From the NCBI GenBank assembly GCA_940746715.1, contig CALNWN010000003.1:186001-250000 (forward strand): a stretch of 64,000 nucleotides of DNA, in the 5' to 3' direction. The notes under the pieces are model-generated. The model was given only the letters and a program-made list of their open reading frames with translations, was not told the origin of the DNA and did not search any database. Below, piece after piece: positions 56,445 to 64,000 of this stretch. This DNA is from an uncultured Paraburkholderia sp. (GTDB lineage: Bacteria; Pseudomonadota; Gammaproteobacteria; Burkholderiales; Burkholderiaceae). Position numbers and translations under genes: made by a program. How positions within the stretch are numbered: the stretch's first letter is position 1; each line of letters begins with the position of its first letter.

Positions 56445-58601
56445 TTACTTGACTCGCATGCCCGGCTTCGCGCCGCTGTGCGGCTCCAGCACGTAGAGCC
56501 CCGGCTCGGCTTTTTCATCCGCCGCCGACGCTGCCAGCACCATGCTTTCGGACAAGCCGAACTTCATCTTGCGCGGCGCCAGGTTCGCGACCATCACCGT
56601 CAGCTTGCCGATCAGCTGCTCGGGCTGATACGCGGACTTGATGCCCGAGAACACGTTGCACGTTTTCTCCTCGCCGACGTCCAGCGTGAGTTGCAGCAGC
56701 TTGTCCGAGCCTTCCACCGCCTTGCAGTCGACAATTTTCGCGACACGCAGATCGATCTTCGCGAAGTCGTCGATCGAGATGACGCCGGGCGATTCGTCCT
56801 GCGCCACGGCAGCGGCCGCAGCGGCCGTTGCGGCTTTTGCGGCCTTCGACTTCGTCTTCGCGTCGGCAGCCGGTGCGGCCGTTTCCGGCGTGGCTTGCAG
56901 CGACTCGCGATTGGCGGCCAGCAGCGCTTCGATCTGTTTCGGATCGACACGCGTCATCAGATGCTTATAGGCGTTGATGGGACGCGCCGAGCTGAGCGGC
57001 ACATTCGCGTCGGCCCATTGAAGCGGCTCGATGCCGAGGAATGCCTCGACCGATTCCGCCAGCTTCGGCAGCACGGGTTTGAGCGCGACCGACAGCAGCC
57101 GGAATGCCTCGATGCTCACGCTGCAGGTTTCGTGCAGCGCGACCGCGTTGGCCGGATCTTTCGCCTGGTCCCACGGCTTTGCGGTGTCGACGTAAGCGTT
57201 GACCGCGTCGGCCAGTTCCATGGTGTGACGCAGCGCGCGGTTGTACTCGCGTGCCTCGTAGTTCGCGGCGATTTGCGGAATGGCGTCGCGCAGCGTGGCG
57301 AGGAGCGGATGCTGCATCGCGCTGTCCTGCACGCGGCCGTCGAAGCGCTTGATCAGAAAGCCCGCGGCGCGGCTCGCGATATTCACGTACTTGCCAACCA
57401 GATCGCTATTCACGCGCGCCTGGAAGTCATCGAGGTTCAGGTCGAGGTCTTCCATCGTGCTGTTCAGCTTGGCGGCGAAGTAGTAGCGCAGCCATTCCGG
57501 ATTCAGCCCGGTGTCGATCACGCTCTGCGCGGTAATGAAGGTGCCGCGCGACTTGGACATCTTCGCGCCGTCCACGGTGAGAAAGCCGTGCGCGAACACG
57601 TTGGTCGGCGTGCGGTGGCCCGAAAATTCGAGCATGGCCGGCCAGAACAGCGTGTGGAAATACAGAATATCTTTGCCGATGAAGTGATACTGCTCGGCCG
57701 TGGAGCCCTTGCGGACCCACGGGTTGAAGTCGAGACCGCGCTTTTGCGCGAGGTTCCTGAAGCTCGCGTAATAGCCGACCGGCGCGTCTAGCCACACGTA
57801 GAAGTACTTGCCCGGCGCGCCCGGAATCTCAAAGCCGAAGTACGGCGCGTCGCGCGAGATGTCCCAGTCGGCGAGCTTGGCTTCGCCCGCGTCGCCCAGC
57901 CACTCGCGCATCTTGTTGGTCGCTTCCGGCTGGGCGAGGCCGCCCACCCACGCGCGCAGGAAGTTCTCGCAGCGGGGATCGGAGAGGCGGAAAAAGTAGT
58001 GCGTCGACGTCTTGCGAACCGGCGTGGCGCCCGAGACGACCGAATACGGATTGACGAGTTCGGTCGGCTGATAAGTCAATCCGCATAATTCGCAACTGTC
58101 GCCGTACTGGTCTTTCGCGCCGCATTTCGGGCATTCGCCCTTGATGAAGCGGTCCGGCAGGAACATTTCCTTGACCGGGTCGTACGCCTGCTCGATGTCG
58201 CGCGCCTCGATCAGGCCGGCTTCCTTCAAGGCGAGGTAGACGTTCTCGCTGAGGACGCGGTTCTCTTCGGAATCGGTGGAATAGTAGTTGTCGAACGAAA
58301 TGCCGAAGCTGTCGAAGTCGCGCTTGTGCTCCTGCCAGACGCGGTCGATCAGCTGCTTCGGCGTCACGCCCTCCTTTTCCGCGCGCAGCATGACCGGCGT
58401 GCCGTGCGTGTCGTCGGCGCCCACGTAGTAGACCTCGTGCCCGTGCATTCGCAGCGCGCGGACCCAGATGTCCGTCTGGATATATTCGACCAGATGGCCG
58501 ATATGAATTTGCCCGTTCGCATAGGGAAGGGCCGACGTGACGAGAATCTGGCGGCGGCCCGACGGCGCGCCTGCGGTGAGATCGGTTGCGGGTGCTGACA
58601 T
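56445..58601 (-). CDS. metG: methionyl-tRNA synthetase
   Basis: 718 residues, intact. Class I signature [11 protein letters not shown] (HIGH at 33-36), zinc knuckle CPKC...CELC, KMSKS ([10 protein letters not shown]) and a C-terminal EMAP-II-like tRNA-binding domain ([17 protein letters not shown]) joined by an Ala/Lys-rich linker. Convergent with tamB, and transcribed away from the OmpA-like gene's terminator. Confidence 0.96.
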   Translation of the reverse strand: MSAPATDLTAGAPSGRRQILVTSALPYANGQIHIGHLVEYIQTDIWVRALRMHGHEVYYVGADDTHGTPVMLRAEKEGVTPKQLIDRVWQEHKRDFDSFGISFDNYYSTDSEENRVLSENVYLALKEAGLIEARDIEQAYDPVKEMFLPDRFIKGECPKCGAKDQYGDSCELCGLTYQPTELVNPYSVVSGATPVRKTSTHYFFRLSDPRCENFLRAWVGGLAQPEATNKMREWLGDAGEAKLADWDISRDAPYFGFEIPGAPGKYFYVWLDAPVGYYASFRNLAQKRGLDFNPWVRKGSTAEQYHFIGKDILYFHTLFWPAMLEFSGHRTPTNVFAHGFLTVDGAKMSKSRGTFITAQSVIDTGLNPEWLRYYFAAKLNSTMEDLDLNLDDFQARVNSDLVGKYVNIASRAAGFLIKRFDGRVQDSAMQHPLLATLRDAIPQIAANYEAREYNRALRHTMELADAVNAYVDTAKPWDQAKDPANAVALHETCSVSIEAFRLLSVALKPVLPKLAESVEAFLGIEPLQWADANVPLSSARPINAYKHLMTRVDPKQIEALLAANRESLQATPETAAPAADAKTKSKAAKAATAAAAAAVAQDESPGVISIDDFAKIDLRVAKIVDCKAVEGSDKLLQLTLDVGEEKTCNVFSGIKSAYQPEQLIGKLTVMVANLAPRKMKFGLSESMVLAASAADEKAEPGLYVLEPHSGAKPGMRVK

Positions 58602-58726
58602 AAGGATGGTGGGAGCCTGCGGTGGGACGAAAAGTCGATTCTAGCAGGGCGAACGCCCGCCGGGCGCGGGCTCGCGCGGACCCGGGGCGGTGCCGCGCCG
58701 CTTGCCGTTGCGAAAAGCGAGCGCCC

Positions 58727-58753
58727 AAAAAAAACCGGGGCGATTAACCCCGG
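58727..58753 (-). terminator. terminator downstream of the OmpA-like gene
   Basis: CCGGGG-7 bases-CCCCGG hairpin at 58735-58753; on the minus strand it is followed by eight T residues. Confidence 0.75.
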
Positions 58754-58898
58754 AGCAACAACGACAAGAGGAGAATGGTGACGCGGCGGCTTCGCCAGCC
58801 ACGTACCGTAAAGACAGACAGCGGATTTCCGCGAGAGTTCGAAATTTTTTTCGTTCCCGGGCGAGATTTTCTGCGCTGGATGTTTTACGGCGTTGGCG

Positions 58899-59579
58899 TC
58901 ACCCGGTGCGCCGGCGTTGACACCGCCGCTGGCGGCCACCGGGCAGGCAGCAGCCGGTTCGGGCAAGGCGCCCGGCGCCGCCTGGCACTCTGCCAGCTCG
59001 CGGCGGCCCGGCGCGCTTGACGCCCCGCACGCCGCTTTCCTCCGCGCTGTCCTTACTGCGTCGTGTGCTGAGCTGCGTCGTGTGCTGAGCCGTGGCGCGC
59101 AGATAGATTTCCACGCGACGGTTGGCGGCTCGGCTGGCTTCCGTGCTGTTGTCGGCGATCGGCTGGTTCTGGCCCATGCCCTGCGCCGACAGGCGCTGCG
59201 GCGCGACGCCGCGTTGCTCGAGGAAGCCCACCACGCTTTGCGCGCGATTGACCGACAGCGTCTGGTTGTAAGCCGGCTGACCCGTGCTGTCGGTGTGGCC
59301 GACGACTTGCGCGATCACTTCCGGATTCTGCTGCAGCGTCTTCGCCAGCTGATCCAGCACCGGCGCGAACGAGGGCTTGATCGCGTAGCTGTTGGTGTCG
59401 AAGGTGACCGAGCTCGGAATGTTGAGCTTGAGCGAGCCGTCCGGCTGCTCGGTGATCTGCGTGTCGGTGCCCACGCCTGTGCCGACGGCCGTGTTAGTAC
59501 CCTGTTGCGAAGCGCAGCCTGCCAGCACGGAGCCGGCAACGGCGAAAACGGCTAGGCGAGTCATGATTTTTGCATTCAT
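58899..59579 (-). CDS. OmpA-family lipoprotein with stop displaced by a duplication
   Basis: From ATG 59579: lipoprotein signal MNAKIMTRLAVFAVAGSVLAGC (lipobox LAGC), then an OmpA-C peptidoglycan-binding domain at about 60-165 (IPSSVTFDTNSYAIKPSF, VVGHTDSTG, LSVNRAQSVVGFLEQRG, NRRVEIYLRA). The ancestral protein ended ATAQHTTQ followed by TAA, still visible at 59053-59055. A 17-bp tandem duplication (59056-59089) shifts the frame just before it and adds about 50 Arg/Gly-rich residues ending at 58899. The domain is complete, so function may persist with an abnormal tail. Confidence 0.88.
   Translation of the reverse strand: MNAKIMTRLAVFAVAGSVLAGCASQQGTNTAVGTGVGTDTQITEQPDGSLKLNIPSSVTFDTNSYAIKPSFAPVLDQLAKTLQQNPEVIAQVVGHTDSTGQPAYNQTLSVNRAQSVVGFLEQRGVAPQRLSAQGMGQNQPIADNSTEASRAANRRVEIYLRATAQHTTQLSTRRSKDSAEESGVRGVKRAGPPRAGRVPGGAGRLARTGCCLPGGRQRRCQRRRTG
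59056..59089. repeat. 17-bp tandem duplication at the end of the OmpA-like gene
   Basis: CTGCGTCGTGTGCTGAG occurs twice without spacer on the plus strand. With one copy the minus-strand frame ends ...HTTQ-TAA; with two it reads through. Confidence 0.9.
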
Positions 59580-59990
59580 TTTTGATTCCTCTTGAGTGAA
59601 GCGAATGACGCGCACGAAGCGCGCAGGTAAAGCATTGCGCAACGTCAAGCCTCGGCGGCGAACGTTACGGCAGCAAAGCTGACTGCTCGCGCCGGGATTG
59701 ATCCGCGAACACAGCCCGCGGGGAATTCCCGGCGAAAAATTTCGGTGAAAACGCGCTGGCCCGTCTTCAGTCCCGGTCCGACAGTGAAGAAGGGTCTTAC
59801 GGCACCGCTTCGCCCGAGCCACTACAATAAAGGCTGGCGCGCAGCGATGCGGCCCCACGGCGGTCCGCCTGCCCGAAGGGTGCCCGGCACGCCTGGTTTT
59901 CGCAATGCTGCCTAACAATTTCTTGCAAATTCCGGCGCGTGGCCGAGAGTTCGATCCCGCCGCGCCGCCGGTGTTCCCCTCGGAGTGTCA
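59580..59990. other. 411-bp divergent intergenic region, ompA-like / apbC
   Basis: No coding frame resembles a known protein. It should hold the promoters of both divergent genes. I see no RNA gene or terminator that I can support. Confidence 0.4.
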
Positions 59991-61079
59991 ATGAGTATCG
60001 ATCGGGCATTGGTCGACGCTGCGCTCGCAGCCGTCACTGACCCTAACACTGGCCGGCCGTATGCCGCTGCCAGAAACCTGAAGAACGTCGCCGTGGAGGG
60101 TGACACGGTTAGCGTCGCGGTGGTACTCGGCTATCCGGCCACGCGCCAGTTCGAAGCGATCCGCAAACAGTTCGACGACGCGTTGCGGACCGTGCTTAGC
60201 GTGCAAAATACGCGCGTCGAGGTCTCGCAGGAGATCGCCGCGCATACGGTGCAGCGCGGCGTGAAACTCTTGCCGAACGTTAAAAATATTGTTGCCGTGG
60301 CGTCGGGCAAGGGCGGCGTCGGCAAGAGCACGACCGCGGTCAATCTGGCGCTCGCGCTGGCTAGCGAGGGCGCGTCGGTCGGCATACTCGACGCGGACAT
60401 TTACGGGCCCTCGCTGCCCGTGATGCTCGGCATCGAGGGGCGCCCGGAATCGCCGGAGGAAAAGACCATGAATCCGATGACGGGGCATGGTCTGCAGGCC
60501 AACTCGATCGGCTTTCTGATCGAGCAGGACAACCCAATGGTGTGGCGCGGCCCGATGGCCACCTCGGCGCTCGAACAGCTGCTGCGGCAGACCAATTGGC
60601 GCGATCTCGACTACCTGATCGTGGACATGCCGCCCGGCACCAGCGACATCCAGTTGACGCTCTCGCAGCGCGTGCCCGTGACGGGTGCCGTGATTGTCAC
60701 CACGCCGCAGGACATTGCGCTGCTCGACGCGCGCAAGGGCCTGAAAATGTTCGAGAAAGTGGGGATTCCGATTCTCGGCATCGTCGAAAACATGGCCATG
60801 CATATCTGCTCGAATTGCGGCCACGAGGAGCACATTTTCGGCGCGGGAGGCGGCGAGCGGATGGGCAAGGAGTATGGCGTCGACCTGCTCGACAGCCTGC
60901 CTCTCGACATTGCGATCCGCGAGCAGGCCGACTCCGGCCGGCCGACGGTGGTGGCCGATCCGCAAGGGCGGATCGCGGATATCTATCGCACGATTGCGCG
61001 CAAGGTGGCCGTCCATATCGCCGAGCGGGCGCGCGACATGAGCTCGAAGTTTCCCAACATCGTCGTGCAGAACACCTGA
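59991..61079 (+). CDS. apbC: iron-sulfur cluster carrier ApbC (Mrp/NBP35 family)
   Basis: 362 residues from ATG 59991. N-terminal DUF59-like domain (RALVDAALAAVTDPNTGRP), then a P-loop ATPase with deviant Walker A SGKGGVGKST, DADIYGPSLPVMLG, MPPGTSDIQLTL and the CxxC pair in MHICSNCGHEEHIFG that holds a bridging Fe-S cluster. Delivers Fe-S clusters to apoproteins. A GTG two codons upstream is possible but the ATG fits the family. Intact. Confidence 0.93.
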   Translation: MSIDRALVDAALAAVTDPNTGRPYAAARNLKNVAVEGDTVSVAVVLGYPATRQFEAIRKQFDDALRTVLSVQNTRVEVSQEIAAHTVQRGVKLLPNVKNIVAVASGKGGVGKSTTAVNLALALASEGASVGILDADIYGPSLPVMLGIEGRPESPEEKTMNPMTGHGLQANSIGFLIEQDNPMVWRGPMATSALEQLLRQTNWRDLDYLIVDMPPGTSDIQLTLSQRVPVTGAVIVTTPQDIALLDARKGLKMFEKVGIPILGIVENMAMHICSNCGHEEHIFGAGGGERMGKEYGVDLLDSLPLDIAIREQADSGRPTVVADPQGRIADIYRTIARKVAVHIAERARDMSSKFPNIVVQNT

Positions 61080-61231
61080 CGAGCCATGCGCACGCTGCGC
61101 CGCGGGCCGGCTGGCCGCGCTCCGGCGCGGTCGCCGGCGTCTGATTCCGCCAGGTCTCGCGGTATCATGTCGACTTCACAGGTTCGGCTCGACGGCCGCA
61201 GGGGCGGGCGCCAGGCCGGCAAGAGGATCGC

Positions 61232-61765
61232 ATGGGAAAACGAATCGACGGGCAGGCGGTGCATGCGTTCATCGTCCTGACTGCCAGCAGCCTGCTGTTA
61301 TGCGGCTGCAGCGCCTTCCTGAGACCACAGGAAAAGCGCGCCGACGCGCAGTTGCTGCCCACCGTGGGCAATCAGGCGCGCGGCCTCGTGACGTTCATCG
61401 AGCGCTCGGACGGAGTGCAGGTCTCCTACAATCTGGCGGGCTTGCCGCCCAATAGCGACCACGCGCTGCAAATCCACGAGCGCGGCGACTGCAATGCCAC
61501 CGACGGCTCGAGCGCGGGCCAGGTGTTCTCGCCCGCCGCCGAGCGCCTGAAAGCAGGTGCGCGCGTGGAGGGCGACCTCGGCAACATTCACGCGGACGCG
61601 AACGGCGTGGCAACCGGCTTTATCGTTGCGCCGGACGTCTCGCTCGACGGCATCCGTTCCGTTTTGCAGCGCGCGGTGCTGCTGCATCACGACGCCACCG
61701 ATCCTTACGCGTACCCGCAGCACGGCGCCGGTCCGGCGCTCGCTTGCGGCGTGATCCGGCAATGA
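61232..61765 (+). CDS. SodC-like lipoprotein lacking Cu/Zn ligands
   Basis: 177 residues. Lipoprotein signal (VLTASSLLLCGC) followed by a Cu/Zn superoxide dismutase fold: GLVTFIERSDGVQVSYNLAGL, IHERGDCNATDGSSAG, VEGDLGNIHADANGVA and ALACGVIRQ with the second disulfide cysteine. Compared with active SodC the copper site His-x-His is Gln-x-His (LQIHERGDC), and the zinc histidines of the GPHFNP...PHGG loop are Gln/Val/Ala/Glu. Dismutase activity is therefore unlikely; a structural or binding role is possible. The two cysteines for the disulfide remain. Confidence 0.8.
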   Translation: MGKRIDGQAVHAFIVLTASSLLLCGCSAFLRPQEKRADAQLLPTVGNQARGLVTFIERSDGVQVSYNLAGLPPNSDHALQIHERGDCNATDGSSAGQVFSPAAERLKAGARVEGDLGNIHADANGVATGFIVAPDVSLDGIRSVLQRAVLLHHDATDPYAYPQHGAGPALACGVIRQ

Positions 61766-62076
61766 GCGGACGCGCCGGCGGCCCGGCGGTTGGGCCCGCG
61801 TTTTGGCCGCTTGTTGCCACGCTTCGTGCAAGATCGTCCGTTCGCGGTCCACATCTGCAGCAGCCTCGTCGTGATCGCGTAAAATAAGCGCCTTTCGTCG
61901 CGCCGTCCGGCTGGCGGCATCGCGAGGCGCGCCAGCGAGCGGTTGCGCAAACGGCTGCGCTCGTGCACCTCGCCGGGGTTTTGAGCCGACGCGCGCCAAT
62001 CCGGCCGCAAGGTATCCGGCACGCGCCGGGTTGTTATCCGTCACACATCTGTTCTCACGTCGAGCAGCGTTCACCT
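61766..62076. other. 311-bp gap before dcd
   Basis: No gene recognised. Likely contains the dcd promoter; CGTAAAATAAGC near 61880 is the most A/T-rich segment and could be a -10 region, but this is a guess from composition. Confidence 0.3.
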
Positions 62077-62646
62077 ATGACCATCAAATCCGACAAGTGG
62101 ATCCGGCGCATGGCCGAGTCGCACAAAATGATCGAGCCGTTCGTGCCCGATCAGATTCGCGTCTCCCAGGACGGCCGGAAGATCGTCAGCTACGGCACCT
62201 CGAGCTACGGCTACGACATTCGCTGCGCCGACGAATTCAAGATCTTCACGAACATCAACTCCACCATCGTCGATCCGAAGAATTTCGACGAGAAGTCGTT
62301 CGTGGACTTCAAGGGCGATGTCTGCATCATTCCGCCGAATTCGTTTGCGCTCGCCCGCACGGTCGAATATTTCCGCATTCCGCGCTCGGTGCTGACCGTG
62401 TGTCTCGGCAAGTCCACTTACGCGCGCTGCGGCATCATCGTGAACGTCACGCCGTTCGAGCCGGAATGGGAAGGCCACGTCACGCTCGAATTCTCGAATA
62501 CGACACCTTTGCCTGCGAAAATCTACGCGAACGAAGGCGTCGCCCAGGTGCTGTTTTTCGAAAGCGACGAGATTTGTGAAACGTCGTACGCGGATCGCGG
62601 CGGCAAATATCAAGGTCAGCACGGCGTCACGTTGCCGAAGACGTGA
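62077..62646 (+). CDS. dcd: dCTP deaminase
   Basis: 189 residues from ATG 62077. Converts dCTP to dUTP for thymidylate synthesis. [52 protein letters not shown] and [21 protein letters not shown] (with the catalytic glutamate) are complete. Intact; followed by a terminator and a decarboxylase gene, the usual neighbour in Burkholderia. Confidence 0.95.
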   Translation: MTIKSDKWIRRMAESHKMIEPFVPDQIRVSQDGRKIVSYGTSSYGYDIRCADEFKIFTNINSTIVDPKNFDEKSFVDFKGDVCIIPPNSFALARTVEYFRIPRSVLTVCLGKSTYARCGIIVNVTPFEPEWEGHVTLEFSNTTPLPAKIYANEGVAQVLFFESDEICETSYADRGGKYQGQHGVTLPKT

Positions 62647-62681
62647 CGTTGGCAGCGCATTGACCCACCAGCTATTCGGGT

Positions 62682-62720
62682 GACCGCTGCGATTTTCAGA
62701 ATGCAGCGGTCGTTCTTTTT
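62682..62720 (+). terminator. rho-independent terminator after dcd
   Basis: GACCGCTGC pairs with GCAGCGGTC (62682-62690 with 62703-62711) followed by GTTCTTTTT. Confidence 0.75.
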
Positions 62721-62732
62721 GGAGAATCGCCC

Positions 62733-64000
62733 ATGAAGTTCCGTTTTCCCGTCGTCATCATCGACGAAGATTTCCGCTCCGAGAACATCTCGGGTTCCGG
62801 CATCCGAGCTTTGGCCGAAGCAATCGAGAAAGAAGGCGCGGAAGTGCTCGGGTTGACGAGCTACGGCGATCTGACTTCGTTCGCGCAGCAGTCGAGCCGC
62901 GCGTCGTGCTTCATCCTCTCGATCGACGACGACGAGCTGCTGCCGTACGTCGAAAACGTCGTGGTGGAAGGCGAGACGCCGGAGCTGGCGGCTGCCATCG
63001 TCGCTCTGCGCGCGTTCGTGACCGAAGTGCGCCGCCGCAACGCGGACATTCCGATTTTCCTCTACGGCGAGACGCGCACCTCGCGGCACTTGCCGAACGA
63101 CATCCTGCGCGAGTTGCACGGCTTCATCCATATGTTCGAGGACACGCCGGAGTTCGTCGCGCGCCACATCATTCGCGAGACGAAGGTCTATCTCGACTCG
63201 CTGTCGCCGCCGTTCTTCAAGGAGCTCGTGAAGTACGCGGACGAAGGTTCGTACTCGTGGCACTGTCCCGGCCACTCGGGCGGCGTCGCGTTCCTGAAGA
63301 GCCCGCTCGGACAGATGTTTCACCAGTTCTTCGGCGAAAACATGTTGCGCGCCGACGTCTGCAATGCCGTGGACGAACTCGGCCAGCTGCTCGATCACAC
63401 CGGGCCGGTCGCGGCCTCCGAGCGCAATGCCGCGCGCATCTTCAGCGCGGATCACGTGTTCTTCGTGACCAACGGCACGTCGACGTCGAACAAGATCGTC
63501 TGGCACGGCACGGTCGCCCCGGGCGACATCGTGCTGGTGGATCGCAACTGCCACAAGTCGATCCTGCACGCCATCACGATGACGGGCGCGATCCCCGTGT
63601 TCCTCACGCCGACGCGCAACAACTTCGGCATCATCGGTCCGATTCCGCGTTCGGAATTCGAGCCGGAGAACATCCGCAAGAAGATCGCGGCGAATCCGTT
63701 CGCGCGCGAAGCGCTGGCGAAGAACCCGAACCTCAAGCCGCGCATTCTGACCATCACGCAAAGCACCTACGACGGCGTGATCTACAACGTCGAGATGATC
63801 AAGGAGATGCTCGGCGAATGGCTCGACACGCTGCACTTCGACGAAGCCTGGCTGCCGCACGCCGAGTTCCACGAGTTCTACCAGGACATGCACGCGATCG
63901 GCTCGGGCCGCCCGCGCATCGGCGCGATGATCTACGCGACGCACTCCACGCACAAGCTCTTGGCCGGCATTTCGCAGGCGTCGCAGATCGGCGTGCAGGA
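62733..64000 (+). CDS. Orn/Lys/Arg decarboxylase, 3' end beyond the window
   Basis: ATG 62733 (after TTGGAGAA) opens a frame that stays open to the window end, 422 codons. N-terminal wing domain (MKFRFPVVIIDEDFRSENI, FILSIDDDELLPYVE), then the fold type I PLP core: WHCPGHSGGVAFLKSPLG, FVTNGTSTSNKIVWHG, VDRNCHKSILHAI, LHFDEAWLPHAEFHEFY and ATHSTHKLLAG with the PLP lysine. Full-length members have about 750 residues. Removes CO2 from ornithine, lysine or arginine; the exact substrate cannot be read here. No lesion in the visible part. Confidence 0.9.
   Translation, partial: MKFRFPVVIIDEDFRSENISGSGIRALAEAIEKEGAEVLGLTSYGDLTSFAQQSSRASCFILSIDDDELLPYVENVVVEGETPELAAAIVALRAFVTEVRRRNADIPIFLYGETRTSRHLPNDILRELHGFIHMFEDTPEFVARHIIRETKVYLDSLSPPFFKELVKYADEGSYSWHCPGHSGGVAFLKSPLGQMFHQFFGENMLRADVCNAVDELGQLLDHTGPVAASERNAARIFSADHVFFVTNGTSTSNKIVWHGTVAPGDIVLVDRNCHKSILHAITMTGAIPVFLTPTRNNFGIIGPIPRSEFEPENIRKKIAANPFAREALAKNPNLKPRILTITQSTYDGVIYNVEMIKEMLGEWLDTLHFDEAWLPHAEFHEFYQDMHAIGSGRPRIGAMIYATHSTHKLLAGISQASQIGVQ

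Overview
The window is GC-rich DNA whose gene content and order (cysB-cysI-DUF934-cysHDN, lptFG-pepA-holC, ilvD-lgt, zapA-6S RNA-EVE, cobalamin cluster, scpA-panC-panD, tamAB-metG-apbC-dcd) fit the Burkholderia / Paraburkholderia / Caballeronia group. I see no tRNA, rRNA, insertion sequence, phage gene or CRISPR array.

The striking property is gene decay. About 20 of roughly 65 genes are broken by premature stops, 1-11 bp indels, short tandem duplications or larger deletions that join unrelated or neighbouring genes. Damage is concentrated in catabolic, transport and regulatory genes, while replication, envelope, translation, cell-division and most cobalamin genes are intact. This suggests recent genome reduction, as in host-restricted Burkholderia such as the leaf-nodule symbionts of Rubiaceae and Primulaceae; that lifestyle is an inference. 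Sequencing error could explain some single-base shifts but not the deletions and duplications.

Layout. 1-6.3 kb: decayed SDR, LysR, alpha/beta hydrolase, sulfatase and MFS genes around an intact MarR regulator with a clear operator. 6.4-7.4 kb: rhodanese and a PCMT-family methyltransferase. 7.6-14.6 kb: a LacI-regulated carbohydrate ABC locus (operator, regulator, ATPase, permease, binding protein, isomerase, Gfo/Idh dehydrogenase) with ATPase, isomerase and dehydrogenase broken. 15-21.7 kb: sulfate assimilation. cysH, cysD, cysN and cbiX are intact, but the activator CysB is fused to a branched-chain amino acid binding protein, sulfite reductase CysI is deleted into DUF934, and the siroheme methyltransferase has an 11-bp deletion. 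Sulfate-to-sulfite genes therefore remain while sulfite-to-sulfide functions are lost here. 21.7-27.4 kb: LptG/LptF, PepA, HolC, a decayed DUF2486 gene and a cytochrome c. 27.6-32.3 kb: ilvD with three frameshifts (one probably template-directed by a hairpin), decayed LysR, intact lgt, decayed SIMPL-domain gene. 32.5-34.1 kb: EVE protein, 6S RNA, ZapA and a coiled-coil partner.

34.3-45.2 kb: a cobalamin riboswitch leads into btuB, then btuC/btuD remnants, then intact cobT, cobS and cobC, the opposing btuF-cobD-cbiB-cobU group, and cobQ. The lower-ligand and nucleotide-loop assembly genes survive while the inner-membrane B12 importer is lost. 45.4-49.8 kb: decayed DoxX and thioesterase genes, a ParA-like ATPase, PanD, PanC, ScpA and DUF3460. 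50-64 kb: TamA/TamB, MetG, an OmpA-like lipoprotein whose stop was displaced by a 17-bp duplication, ApbC, a SodC-like lipoprotein lacking metal ligands, Dcd, and the 5' part of an Orn/Lys/Arg decarboxylase that runs off the right edge.

I did not find a convincing new defence, mobile or biosynthetic system. The informative content is the decay pattern and the mutational footprints preserved in it.
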